Shown here: piece by piece, positions 8,078-15,731 of the stretch
How the letters are laid out: every line of letters starts with the position of its first letter
How positions within the stretch are numbered: the stretch's first letter is position 1
Source: Lentisphaerota bacterium
GTDB lineage: Bacteria; Verrucomicrobiota; Lentisphaeria; Oligosphaerales; JABHEG01
Length of the DNA: 64,000 bases
Assembly (NCBI GenBank): GCA_018676675.1
Contig: JABHEG010000272.1
Coordinates: 1 to 64,000 of the forward strand
Reading direction: 5' to 3'
Made by a program: the position numbers and the translations under genes
Notes under the pieces: model-generated
What the model was told of the DNA's origin: nothing
Databases searched by the model: none
What the model saw: only the letters and a program-made list of their open reading frames with translations

Positions 8078-9111
8078 GGCGCTGCGATCTCCGCAATGTC
8101 CACGGCGCGGTGTTCGCGGATGCTGGTGAAAACGGCATCGACGACTTGGAGTGACCGGTATCCGGCGATGGCCGGGATCGGCACGGGCGTGTCATTGAGG
8201 ATGCTGTCGACCAGGTCCTGGTGGAGGTTCTGCCACTGCCCGAAGAAGCTCGGGGGTGCCAGGTTCTCCTCGTGACACTCCTCGGCTGCATCATCGGTCG
8301 GGCTGGTGTAGAGGGTCAAACGGGTATTGTCCACGAGGATCGATCCAAGCGTACCGTAGATTTCGGTGGTGCCCTGACAGGGGAACGCGCCGCCGGTTGC
8401 TTGTGTTTCGCTGACTTCCCATTCGGCGACTGCGCCGTTTTCGAGGCGCAACACCGCCGTGCCGACATCGATCAGTGACGTCTCGTCCGGACGCGCACAC
8501 AAGCCCTCGGCGTAGACGCGCACCGTTCGGCTGTCAGTGACGAAATGGATGTCGTCAGCGGCATGCACGCCCACATCGAGCAGGGACCCGTGGAGCGGCA
8601 GCGAGGCATCGAGCTTCCACGTTCTTGTTTCTGCGGCAAAGTCCTTGTGGTAGCAGAGCACGGAGCGGGCTTTGACGACCCGACCGATGGCGCCTTGCTT
8701 TACGAGTTCCTTGGCCCGTATCAATGCCGGGAAGTAGCGATGCGAGTGGCCCACCACCGCTTTGACGTTGGCTGTGGCGCAGAGGTCCATCATCTCGCGG
8801 GCCTCGGCCAGGCTTTGGGCGAATGGCTTCTCGATGTACAGGTGCTTGCCGGCCTGGGCAGCTGCGGCGCACACGTCGCGGTGGATGGGGGTTGGCACGC
8901 CAACGACAACGATGTCTACGTCGTCGCGCGTCACGGCCTGGCGGTAGTCGGTCACAATCGGGCAGCTCAGCCCGTATTTTTCTGCGCTGTTCTTTGCTGC
9001 GGTTTCGTCGACATCACACAGCACGGCGACATGGGTGTTCGGCTGGTTGATGGCAGCCTCAACGTGACGGCCAGAGACGTAGCCACAGCCAATGATTGCG
9101 TAACCCAGCAT
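8074..9111 (-). CDS. Gfo/Idh/MocA family oxidoreductase
   Basis: A 345-residue NAD(P)-dependent sugar or polyol dehydrogenase-like protein. The N-terminal Rossmann fold begins MLGYAIIGCGYVSGRH with the G-x-G nucleotide-binding loop. EKP (94-96) supplies the usual catalytic Lys, and D179-x-G-x-H183 marks the C-terminal substrate domain. The ATG at 9109-9111 is chosen because GGAGGGAA lies ~7 nt upstream; an in-frame start at 9183 has no such site and would add an arginine-rich tail. It is the first gene of the operon with the URO-D-like and isomerase-like genes. Likely role: oxidation of a cytosolic sugar or cyclitol; substrate not predictable. Confidence 0.92.
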   Translation of the reverse strand: MLGYAIIGCGYVSGRHVEAAINQPNTHVAVLCDVDETAAKNSAEKYGLSCPIVTDYRQAVTRDDVDIVVVGVPTPIHRDVCAAAAQAGKHLYIEKPFAQSLAEAREMMDLCATANVKAVVGHSHRYFPALIRAKELVKQGAIGRVVKARSVLCYHKDFAAETRTWKLDASLPLHGSLLDVGVHAADDIHFVTDSRTVRVYAEGLCARPDETSLIDVGTAVLRLENGAVAEWEVSETQATGGAFPCQGTTEIYGTLGSILVDNTRLTLYTSPTDDAAEECHEENLAPPSFFGQWQNLHQDLVDSILNDTPVPIPAIAGYRSLQVVDAVFTSIREHRAVDIAEIAAP

Positions 9112-9293
9112 TGTGTTCCCTCCAGCTGAACTCAGTTTGGACGACCGTGACCTGAAAATAGCGGGACGAAGCTGGCCGCGCAATGCCCGGGAACGTGGTT
9201 GGTGGAACCGCTCCTTACGCGGCTGCGTATGCGCGTCACACTACGGGATACGTCGATGGGGCGGAATAGACGGGGCGCTGCCCCGAAACCCCG

Positions 9294-9315
9294 TCGGGGG
9301 ACTTCGCTCCCCCGA
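9294..9315. repeat. Perfect hairpin in repeat-rich spacer
   Basis: TCGGGGGA (9294-9301) and TCCCCCGA (9308-9315) form a perfect 8-bp stem around a 6-nt CTTCGC loop. GGGGCGCTGCCCC just upstream (9272-9284) is another short palindrome. No T-tract follows. It is a palindromic-repeat type structure. Confidence 0.6.
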
Positions 9316-9600
9316 AGCCCCCACGTGATGGGCTCGCGTACGTCAGGCGCCAAAGCCCGCCTGCCGTTCGCGAGCCCGTTGCCGATGCTCGCGCGACGAG
9401 CGACGACGTAGCTGGCAAGGGAACGCCTTTGGGGGGCGAGGCGTAGCAGACGCCGACCCTCCAAGGGGGCGTGTGGACGGCTCAGAGCCAACGTCGCATG
9501 ATATTTCCCTGGTGCTCAAACCGGTGAGGCTTACACACGAGCCTGGCCTTCGCCAGTTGTTCTATTGCCCACATCCGAGGTCGTAACTTCTGCCAAAGCG

Positions 9601-9660
9601 CATGGAGGAGCCGGTTCTCCGTAACCGGCCTGGCCGCATGCGGAGATGCGGCGCCTCCAA
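9601..9660. repeat. Interspersed double-hairpin repeat, copy 1 (family B)
   Basis: GGAG...CTCC outer ends enclose GCCGGTT-CTCCGT-AACCGGC and CCGCAT-GCGGAG-ATGCGG. The loops share the complementary pair CTCCG/CGGAG. The same two half-elements recur at 53422-53441 and 53483-53522, where 41 extra bases sit inside the first loop. It lies in the spacer upstream of the DUF6259-like gene. Confidence 0.75.
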
Positions 9661-9948
9661 TGGTGTGTCAGCGACCAGCAGTTTTGTGCTCAAAACGGGG
9701 TAGTTACACACGAGGTGTCACGTTTCAGTCCTTCCGCTGGGAACGACCCGGTTTCTCAGCCCTTATCTTTGCGCCATTGTGCCCTATAGTTTGGGGGCGC
9801 TCGGAGTGGATTCTGGACGCGACTCCCGGTTGTTCGTCACTGGTTCCAGGGAAGGCCAATTCCGGTAGGAGCGAGTGTTCCGCCCGGTGTTCCTGTCAAA
9901 CAGCACCACTTGTTACCGGCGTCGGACGTTTGAGGAGCATGTCCCTTG

Positions 9949-12900
9949 ATGACACTCAGATGGACTCACCTAGCCATCCTGTCCGCCCTGTGGGCGATCT
10001 GTGCGCAGGCCGAGAATGGACTGCTATTCCGTGCCGGCTTCGACGGCACAGCGGATGCCTACAGCTTGTGCGGGGCCGGTGCCCCGGTTCAGATCGCCGG
10101 CGTAACGGAGCCCAGCTTCGCGCCGGGGCGTTTTGGGGAAGCGCTCGTCTGCGGTCCGGAACAAGCCCTCGTGCATTATCGGACGCAGGGCAATCTCATG
10201 CCCGAATCGGGCACGGTCAGTATGTGGGTCAAACCACTCAACTGGACCCCGGACGATGGCAATTTCCACGTTTTCCTCGAGTCAGGTAGCCACGGGGCCT
10301 CGAGGAGCGATCCGCCCACCGGCTGGCTCATTCTGTACAAGTACTACCAGCATGGACTGTTGTTCCTGCGTTACGCTGACGAGTCTGCTCAGGTTGGCAT
10401 GGCCCGCCTTGGGGGCTGCGATTGGCCGGTTGATGAGTGGGTGCACCTGGCAGGGGTTTGGTCCGCCGCTGGGTTGCGCCTCTATGTTAACGGCGAACTG
10501 GTCAACAGCGCGTCGAAACCGGTCGTGGCCGACGCATTGGCGTCCACGTTCGCCGTTGGGGACAACGGCTGGCATCTTCCGCACGAAGGCGCCCGGACAC
10601 TCATTGACGAGGTCCGTGTTTATGCCTACCCATTGAGCTCTGAGAAGATTCGCGGCCTGGCCGGCGGCATGAGCGTGACGGTTAGTCGCGATCCGGCTGC
10701 GGGGGAGTGGCGGGTTGATGCACTCGTGCCGGAACTCTTCGACATCGCGAAGATCACGGTAGAGCTTCTTCCGGCCGCGGGCGACGACCCGATGAACACG
10801 ATAGAGGCCGTCCCGAACTCCCGTGGTGCGGCCATGGCCATGCTGCCCACTGAGGAACTGCCTCCCGGTGCTTATCGCGTCCGCGTTCGAGGCCAGGCCG
10901 AAGACGGCAGGCGGGTATGCGAGACGACGGCGGACGCCCGCAAGCTTGATCGTGAGTTACTGACGCTCGCGAACAGCCACCTTCGTGTGGTGTTCGACGG
11001 GGCCACCGGGGCGATCCTGGGGGTCGGGGCTCCGGGGATGGCGTTCTCCGCCAGAGCCGCGCTACCGGCAGCACCGGTCTTTAGCGTTGACACGGTCAGC
11101 TTTGCCGAGCACGCGCGTTTCCATCAGCCCAGTGATATCACGGCTGTCGTTGCAGATGACACGGTGCTGCAGAGGATCGACATCGAGCCAATGTTGGGCG
11201 GGCAGCGCTTGCTGGCGAGGTATCTGCTGCCGACAGGGGTAACCGTAGTGATGACGGCAACACTGCCGAATGACTCGGCCGTGCTCAGTCTGTGGCTGCA
11301 GGTGAGCAATCCTGCGGTTCTGCGTCCATCGGAGGCTGTTCGCGTGCCGCGGGTGGTCTTCCCAACGATCAACGGGCTGCGCATTGGCGAGAGCGCTGAA
11401 GACGACCAGCTGGCAACCGGCTGGATCCAGGGGGAGGTGGTCGGGAACCCGGTCAAGGCACTTGCTCACAGGCGCACCGTCGCCTATCCCGGGCGGGCCT
11501 GTGTGCCGTGGCTGGATTTGTACGACGACGCGGGTGGGGTGTTCCTCAATCCGTTGTCCTCCGGGGTTTGCCAGCTTGAGATCGTGACCGTCGCCGAGAA
11601 TGGCACAATGACGTTCGCAAACGATTGGTGGCCTCTGCTTGACCCGGGGCAGTCCTGGATGTCACCTGTCATCGAGTTGGGCGTGCACAGTGGCATCTGG
11701 TACCAGGTCGCGGACCGATTCCGGGAGTGGTCGTTGGAGGTGACTCCTCCGCGTGCTCAGCCTGAGTGGCTCAGTTCCTGTGACGGTTGGACCGGCTCAG
11801 GTGGTCCGAGCTACACGTTCAGCGAACTCCCGAAGATGCTCGAGACCGCGCAATCTTACGGGTTGTTCTATCTGCAACTCTGGGCCCAGATGATCCTGGG
11901 ACGGGCCTATTACTCGTACTTTTACCCGAACCCCGATCTGGGGACCGAAGCTGAGCTCACTGAGGCGATCGCCAAGGTGCACGCCATGGGGGGGAAGGTC
12001 GGCTTTTACAGCAATGCGATTTGCTTTGATGCGGCCATCGATCGCAGCACGGCGTTGCGGGCGAAACTTGACGAGTTCGGCCTGGTGGAAGGAGAGGGGA
12101 GCGTTCCGCGTCTGCCGCGTTTCTATGAAGAGGTAGCCGACCACATTTTTATGGGCCCTGGGGGGCGTTACGGTCGGGCAGCTGCCGCGGGACACAGCCA
12201 GGAAGGATATCAGGACGGGTACTGGGCTATGGACCCGGGATCTCCGTGGTGGGGGGACTATCTGGCCGGATGGATCAAACGCTGGCACGAGCAGTATGGC
12301 GCGGATATCTGGTATCTGGACAGTTTTCCCGTGCCTGGATACGGGCTGGGGCCGGCCTCCTATTCGCTGAACCGGAAGCGTCCGCAGAGCCGAAGTGCGG
12401 GGCAGATCGCGCTGCTAAAACGGATCCGGCAGGACTTTTCTGGGCCGGTGCTCTACGAGGGTGTCGCCTGTGCTGCGCTCATGCCGTACACAAACTGGGC
12501 TCTGGGGACCGAGTTGTCGTTCGGGCAAGGAATCAACGGCAGGCCGGAGATATTCTGCTACAGCTTTGGGGACGTGCATCCCGTCTTCTCCGGCACCTGC
12601 AACCGGTGGACGGGGATCAGCAATATCTGGAAGGATCTGGGAGATGATGCGAAGCACGAGGATGCGCTCAACCTCGTATTCCTCAATGGCGAACGCTTTG
12701 ATGTACTCAACCTGCACATGATTGATCCTGAGTCCGACTATGCGAAACATGTCAAGCAGCTCCTGGCGCTTCGTCGCAGGGTGCGGGATGTGGTCTACAG
12801 CGGGCGATTCATGGACAAGCGGGGACTCTCGGGGATGCCGGAGACCGTGTCTGCCCGTGTGTTCGTGCATGAGACGCCTCCCGGTGCCGTGATTACCGTT

Positions 12901-13098
12901 GTGGATCGGCGCCCGGAACGCTCTCCCTGGACGCTCACTGTGGACCCGCAAGAGCTGGTTTGGCCTCAGGAGCTCAGCAAAGCGCGGCTCTTCGAGTTGG
13001 TTGGCGGAAGCAAAAACGCAGTCATGTCTGCCCGCGATGGCGTGCTCCGGCTCGTCATCGACAGTGGAAGCGTCGTCTGTGCCTTGCGCATCGAGTAA
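9949..13098 (+). CDS. Secreted LamG plus DUF6259-like glycoside hydrolase-type protein
   Basis: A 1049-residue exported protein with a signal peptide (hydrophobic stretch LAILSALWAICAQA). Residues ~25-230 are a LamG/concanavalin-like domain. After beta-rich linker domains, residues from ~330 onward resemble DUF6259, a GH-type TIM barrel preceded by a beta-supersandwich as in alpha-galactosidase-like clans. The YLDSFP segment near residue 790 is a plausible strand-end acidic residue of such a barrel. The ATG at 9949 is preferred; a TTG at 9946 is possible and both are served by GAGGAG (9932-9937). A URO-D-like gene follows 118 bp downstream. Likely role: extracellular glycan hydrolysis; specificity unknown. 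Confidence 0.82.
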   Translation: MTLRWTHLAILSALWAICAQAENGLLFRAGFDGTADAYSLCGAGAPVQIAGVTEPSFAPGRFGEALVCGPEQALVHYRTQGNLMPESGTVSMWVKPLNWTPDDGNFHVFLESGSHGASRSDPPTGWLILYKYYQHGLLFLRYADESAQVGMARLGGCDWPVDEWVHLAGVWSAAGLRLYVNGELVNSASKPVVADALASTFAVGDNGWHLPHEGARTLIDEVRVYAYPLSSEKIRGLAGGMSVTVSRDPAAGEWRVDALVPELFDIAKITVELLPAAGDDPMNTIEAVPNSRGAAMAMLPTEELPPGAYRVRVRGQAEDGRRVCETTADARKLDRELLTLANSHLRVVFDGATGAILGVGAPGMAFSARAALPAAPVFSVDTVSFAEHARFHQPSDITAVVADDTVLQRIDIEPMLGGQRLLARYLLPTGVTVVMTATLPNDSAVLSLWLQVSNPAVLRPSEAVRVPRVVFPTINGLRIGESAEDDQLATGWIQGEVVGNPVKALAHRRTVAYPGRACVPWLDLYDDAGGVFLNPLSSGVCQLEIVTVAENGTMTFANDWWPLLDPGQSWMSPVIELGVHSGIWYQVADRFREWSLEVTPPRAQPEWLSSCDGWTGSGGPSYTFSELPKMLETAQSYGLFYLQLWAQMILGRAYYSYFYPNPDLGTEAELTEAIAKVHAMGGKVGFYSNAICFDAAIDRSTALRAKLDEFGLVEGEGSVPRLPRFYEEVADHIFMGPGGRYGRAAAAGHSQEGYQDGYWAMDPGSPWWGDYLAGWIKRWHEQYGADIWYLDSFPVPGYGLGPASYSLNRKRPQSRSAGQIALLKRIRQDFSGPVLYEGVACAALMPYTNWALGTELSFGQGINGRPEIFCYSFGDVHPVFSGTCNRWTGISNIWKDLGDDAKHEDALNLVFLNGERFDVLNLHMIDPESDYAKHVKQLLALRRRVRDVVYSGRFMDKRGLSGMPETVSARVFVHETPPGAVITVVDRRPERSPWTLTVDPQELVWPQELSKARLFELVGGSKNAVMSARDGVLRLVIDSGSVVCALRIE

Positions 13099-13216
13099 CT
13101 GTCAGGATTGCCGCTCTCGTAAGTCACGGTTCGGACGGACAGAGCCGCGCTCGGGCCCCGCGTGTCCCGACTTGGGACTGGAAATGTCATCGACTTCCCC
13201 AAGGAGACCATTTGGG

Positions 13217-14443
13217 ATGATGCACAAGAAAGACCGGACGATCGTTCGCGACCTGGCCAAACAGTACGCGGAGATCGCTGCGGATCCGATCCAGGACGAA
13301 CGGCGTGAGCTCTGGCGTCGGCTGAACAGCCTGGAGGCGACGCGGCCACTTGTGCTTGTTCGGGCGGGCGGCGGCGTGTGGAAGGAAACCCCTGCGGTGC
13401 AGCCGACGTGCGAAACACCCCCTTACCGGGGCTACGAGGCTCTCCTCCGACAGAAACTGTATCAGGACTTCATCGGGGATGACCATGTGTCGGAACCGTG
13501 GATTCAGGTCAACGCCGTTCGCGTAACTCCGCCCGGCCCGTGGGGACCACCTTACACCTATATACACCCGGAGGAGGCCGGTGGAGCCTGGCAGTTCGAT
13601 CCGGCCTTGCGGGAGCTTGAGGACGTGGACAAGCTTGTCGCCCCGAAGCATGTGATCGATGAGGACGAGACGGCTCAGCAGAGGGCGCGACTGGAGGATG
13701 CCATCGGGGATATCCTGCCCATATGCGTGAGTCGCGCTCCGCTGTGGGACAACAACTGGCACAGTGACATCATTACCGATCTGACCCGTCTGCGTGGGCT
13801 CACTCAGCTCATGTGGGACATGGTGGATAATCCTGAATGGCTTCACAGCGTCATTGCCTGGATGAGCGGCCACATCCAGCGCGTTCATGCCGAGGCGGAG
13901 GAAGCCGGAGACTGGCATCTGTGCGATCATCAGAACCAGGCTGTGAGTTACTCTCGTGAGCTTCCTGATCCCTCTCCCAACGGGGAGGCCGTGACGCGCA
14001 ACCAACTCTGGACGTTCTGCGCTGCCCAGGAAATGGAGACTGTGAGTCCGGCTATGCACGAAGAGTTCCTACTCAACTACCAGCTGCCGATGCTGCGTGA
14101 GTTCGGCCTCGTTGCGTACGGGTGTTGTGACAATCTGACGAACAAGATCGATATGTTGCGCAAGATCCCCAATCTGCGCCGTATTGCTGTCACGCTTGCG
14201 GCCGACATCGCGCGGTGTTCCGAACAGATCCAGACTGACTATGTCATGTCCTGGCGTCCCAACCCGGCCCAGATGATCTGCTGCGGCTTCGATGCGGACC
14301 TCATTCGTCGGGTGGTGCGTGAGGCCATGGACGCGATGAGAGGGCGCGCAGTCGACATCACGCTCAAAGAGATCGAGACGGTGTGCGGGAGGCCTGGAGA
14401 CCTGCGTGAGTGGGTGAACGTGGTTCGGAGTGTGACTTCCTAG
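13217..14443 (+). CDS. Divergent uroporphyrinogen decarboxylase-like protein
   Basis: A 408-residue cytosolic protein that resembles the distant URO-D-like group found in PVC bacteria. The position equivalent to the zinc motif of the 6.9-kb URO-D-like protein reads AYGCCDN (301-306). It keeps a Cys but replaces His with Tyr, so the zinc site is altered. A second Cys pair is C355-C356. The ATG at 13217 follows AAGGAGA (13201-13207) by about 9 nt; the open frame extends upstream into the preceding gene without a better site. Its stop is 5 bp from the end of the convergent radical SAM gene. Activity cannot be assigned; methyl transfer or cofactor binding is possible. Confidence 0.78.
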   Translation: MMHKKDRTIVRDLAKQYAEIAADPIQDERRELWRRLNSLEATRPLVLVRAGGGVWKETPAVQPTCETPPYRGYEALLRQKLYQDFIGDDHVSEPWIQVNAVRVTPPGPWGPPYTYIHPEEAGGAWQFDPALRELEDVDKLVAPKHVIDEDETAQQRARLEDAIGDILPICVSRAPLWDNNWHSDIITDLTRLRGLTQLMWDMVDNPEWLHSVIAWMSGHIQRVHAEAEEAGDWHLCDHQNQAVSYSRELPDPSPNGEAVTRNQLWTFCAAQEMETVSPAMHEEFLLNYQLPMLREFGLVAYGCCDNLTNKIDMLRKIPNLRRIAVTLAADIARCSEQIQTDYVMSWRPNPAQMICCGFDADLIRRVVREAMDAMRGRAVDITLKEIETVCGRPGDLREWVNVVRSVTS

Positions 14444-14448
14444 GCGTT

Positions 14449-15723
14449 CTACCCGTGGAAGCCGTTGAACAGCTCATTGCCGGGGACTGAGGTGGGGCCG
14501 CAGGCGCATACGTAGTCGTCCGGTGTCATCCCGAGGTCATCCCGCAGTTCTTCCCATATCTCGGGCGTTTCGCCACAGAGGGCAACGCGCGTATCCGGGC
14601 TCAGGGCATTGATGCGCTCGATGAAGAAGCGGTACACCGCGGCCCTTGCCTCCTGTGGGAAGATGTGCTTGCCGTTGGGGATGACGTCAGATGGGCGATC
14701 CGCGTCCGGCGTCCGGGCATATTCGTCCACGTATGCGGCGAACGTGGGGTCCCACAGAGAGACGTCGAACGTGCCGGGCACGTCTCGTGGTTCGACGTGT
14801 TTGAACATATCCAGGGTCAGGACATCCGGGCGAACGGCGGTCAGGTACTCCTCAAGCATGGCGGCATTCTCGTGTTGCCAGCCTTGAATGGGGATGATCG
14901 GTGACAATCGGGCCCGGACGGGATAGCCTGCGTCCTGACACATTTTGGCTGCGGCAATCCGTTCGACCGTCGTCGGGGCTCCCTTTTCGATGAGACGGCT
15001 TACGGTGTCGCAGGAGAGGGTCCAACAGACAATCGTCTGGCCTTGGTGGTCGTAGTCTGCCAGGTAGTCCAGATTGGCACTCTTCGTGTAGATCAGCAGG
15101 AAACGCTCTCTCTGTTTCGCGAAGGAGTCCACGAGCAGCTTAAGCGCTCCGTATTCGGGTTCGAAGGTGGGGATGTCCGTGTGATTGTCATACTTGTACA
15201 GCTGCAGCCAGGGGTTTGCTTCGGCTAACACGTCAACGTGCTCGATCAATTGCTCGATGTCGAGCATGATGTTGAGAAGCGTCCCGATATTGCAGTAGTC
15301 ACAGGAGTGCAGGCAGCCCCAGGCAGAGTGCAGCAGATAGGCGTTCTGGCAGACTCCCCGCTGTGTCTGCAGTGTTCCCCGGCCGTCATGGTAGGTGATC
15401 GCCCCGTCTCCGAGCAGGTAAAACCTCGCCAGGTCGGGGAACGTCCGTTTGAGCTGGGCCATCCGCTCGGGCTCAACCCAGCGGAACCGGTTGAACACGA
15501 TTACCGGATCGGTGGTGCGCTGCAGCAGGCCGGTGCGCTTCCCGGCCAGTTCTCCCGACCAGTTGTAACGGCGACTCAACTGGTTCAGTTCGGCGTCACT
15601 GACCACGCGGGGGCCTTCAGCCGTTGTGATATGGCGCATCATCCGTTCCATTCGGGCGACGCAGCGCGGGTCTTCGAGCACGCGCTCGTGAATGTAGACG
15701 GCTGGTGTGTTGATGGGATACAT
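14449..15723 (-). CDS. SPL-family-like radical SAM protein
   Basis: A 424-residue radical SAM enzyme. C137-x3-C141-x2-C144 (GCLHSCDYCNIG) is the 4Fe-4S/SAM cluster motif in the spacing used by spore photoproduct lyase and relatives. Hydrophobic strands and acidic residues consistent with a partial TIM barrel follow (YTKSANLDYL, VRARLSPIIP). It is 8 nt downstream of the DUF6785-like membrane gene on the same strand, so the two almost certainly form one transcript. The host shows no other spore feature here, so DNA spore-photoproduct repair is unlikely. A modification role linked to the membrane partner is an inference. Confidence 0.85.
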   Translation of the reverse strand: MYPINTPAVYIHERVLEDPRCVARMERMMRHITTAEGPRVVSDAELNQLSRRYNWSGELAGKRTGLLQRTTDPVIVFNRFRWVEPERMAQLKRTFPDLARFYLLGDGAITYHDGRGTLQTQRGVCQNAYLLHSAWGCLHSCDYCNIGTLLNIMLDIEQLIEHVDVLAEANPWLQLYKYDNHTDIPTFEPEYGALKLLVDSFAKQRERFLLIYTKSANLDYLADYDHQGQTIVCWTLSCDTVSRLIEKGAPTTVERIAAAKMCQDAGYPVRARLSPIIPIQGWQHENAAMLEEYLTAVRPDVLTLDMFKHVEPRDVPGTFDVSLWDPTFAAYVDEYARTPDADRPSDVIPNGKHIFPQEARAAVYRFFIERINALSPDTRVALCGETPEIWEELRDDLGMTPDDYVCACGPTSVPGNELFNGFHG

Positions 15724-15731
15724 GGTCGTCT

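Larger units (their letters stand above)
9112..9948. other. 837-bp gene-free region between divergent genes, repeat-rich
   Basis: No credible gene. It holds a perfect hairpin at 9294-9315, a family-B double hairpin at 9601-9660, and two related GTGCTCA...TTACACACGAG motifs (9512-9541 and 9686-9714). A GC-skewed block at about 9270-9340 has many short C/G palindromes. TATAGT at 9785-9790 with TTATCT at 9763-9768 (16-bp spacing) is a weak promoter candidate for the gene starting at 9949; the -35 match is poor. Confidence 0.5.

Noticed and set aside
9660..10289. 209-residue plus-strand frame
   Set aside because: It runs from the repeat-rich spacer into the signal-peptide region of the DUF6259-like gene in another frame and lacks a binding site.
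14449..15723. True spore photoproduct lyase
   Set aside because: No sporulation genes are visible, and pairing with a membrane protein suggests another role.
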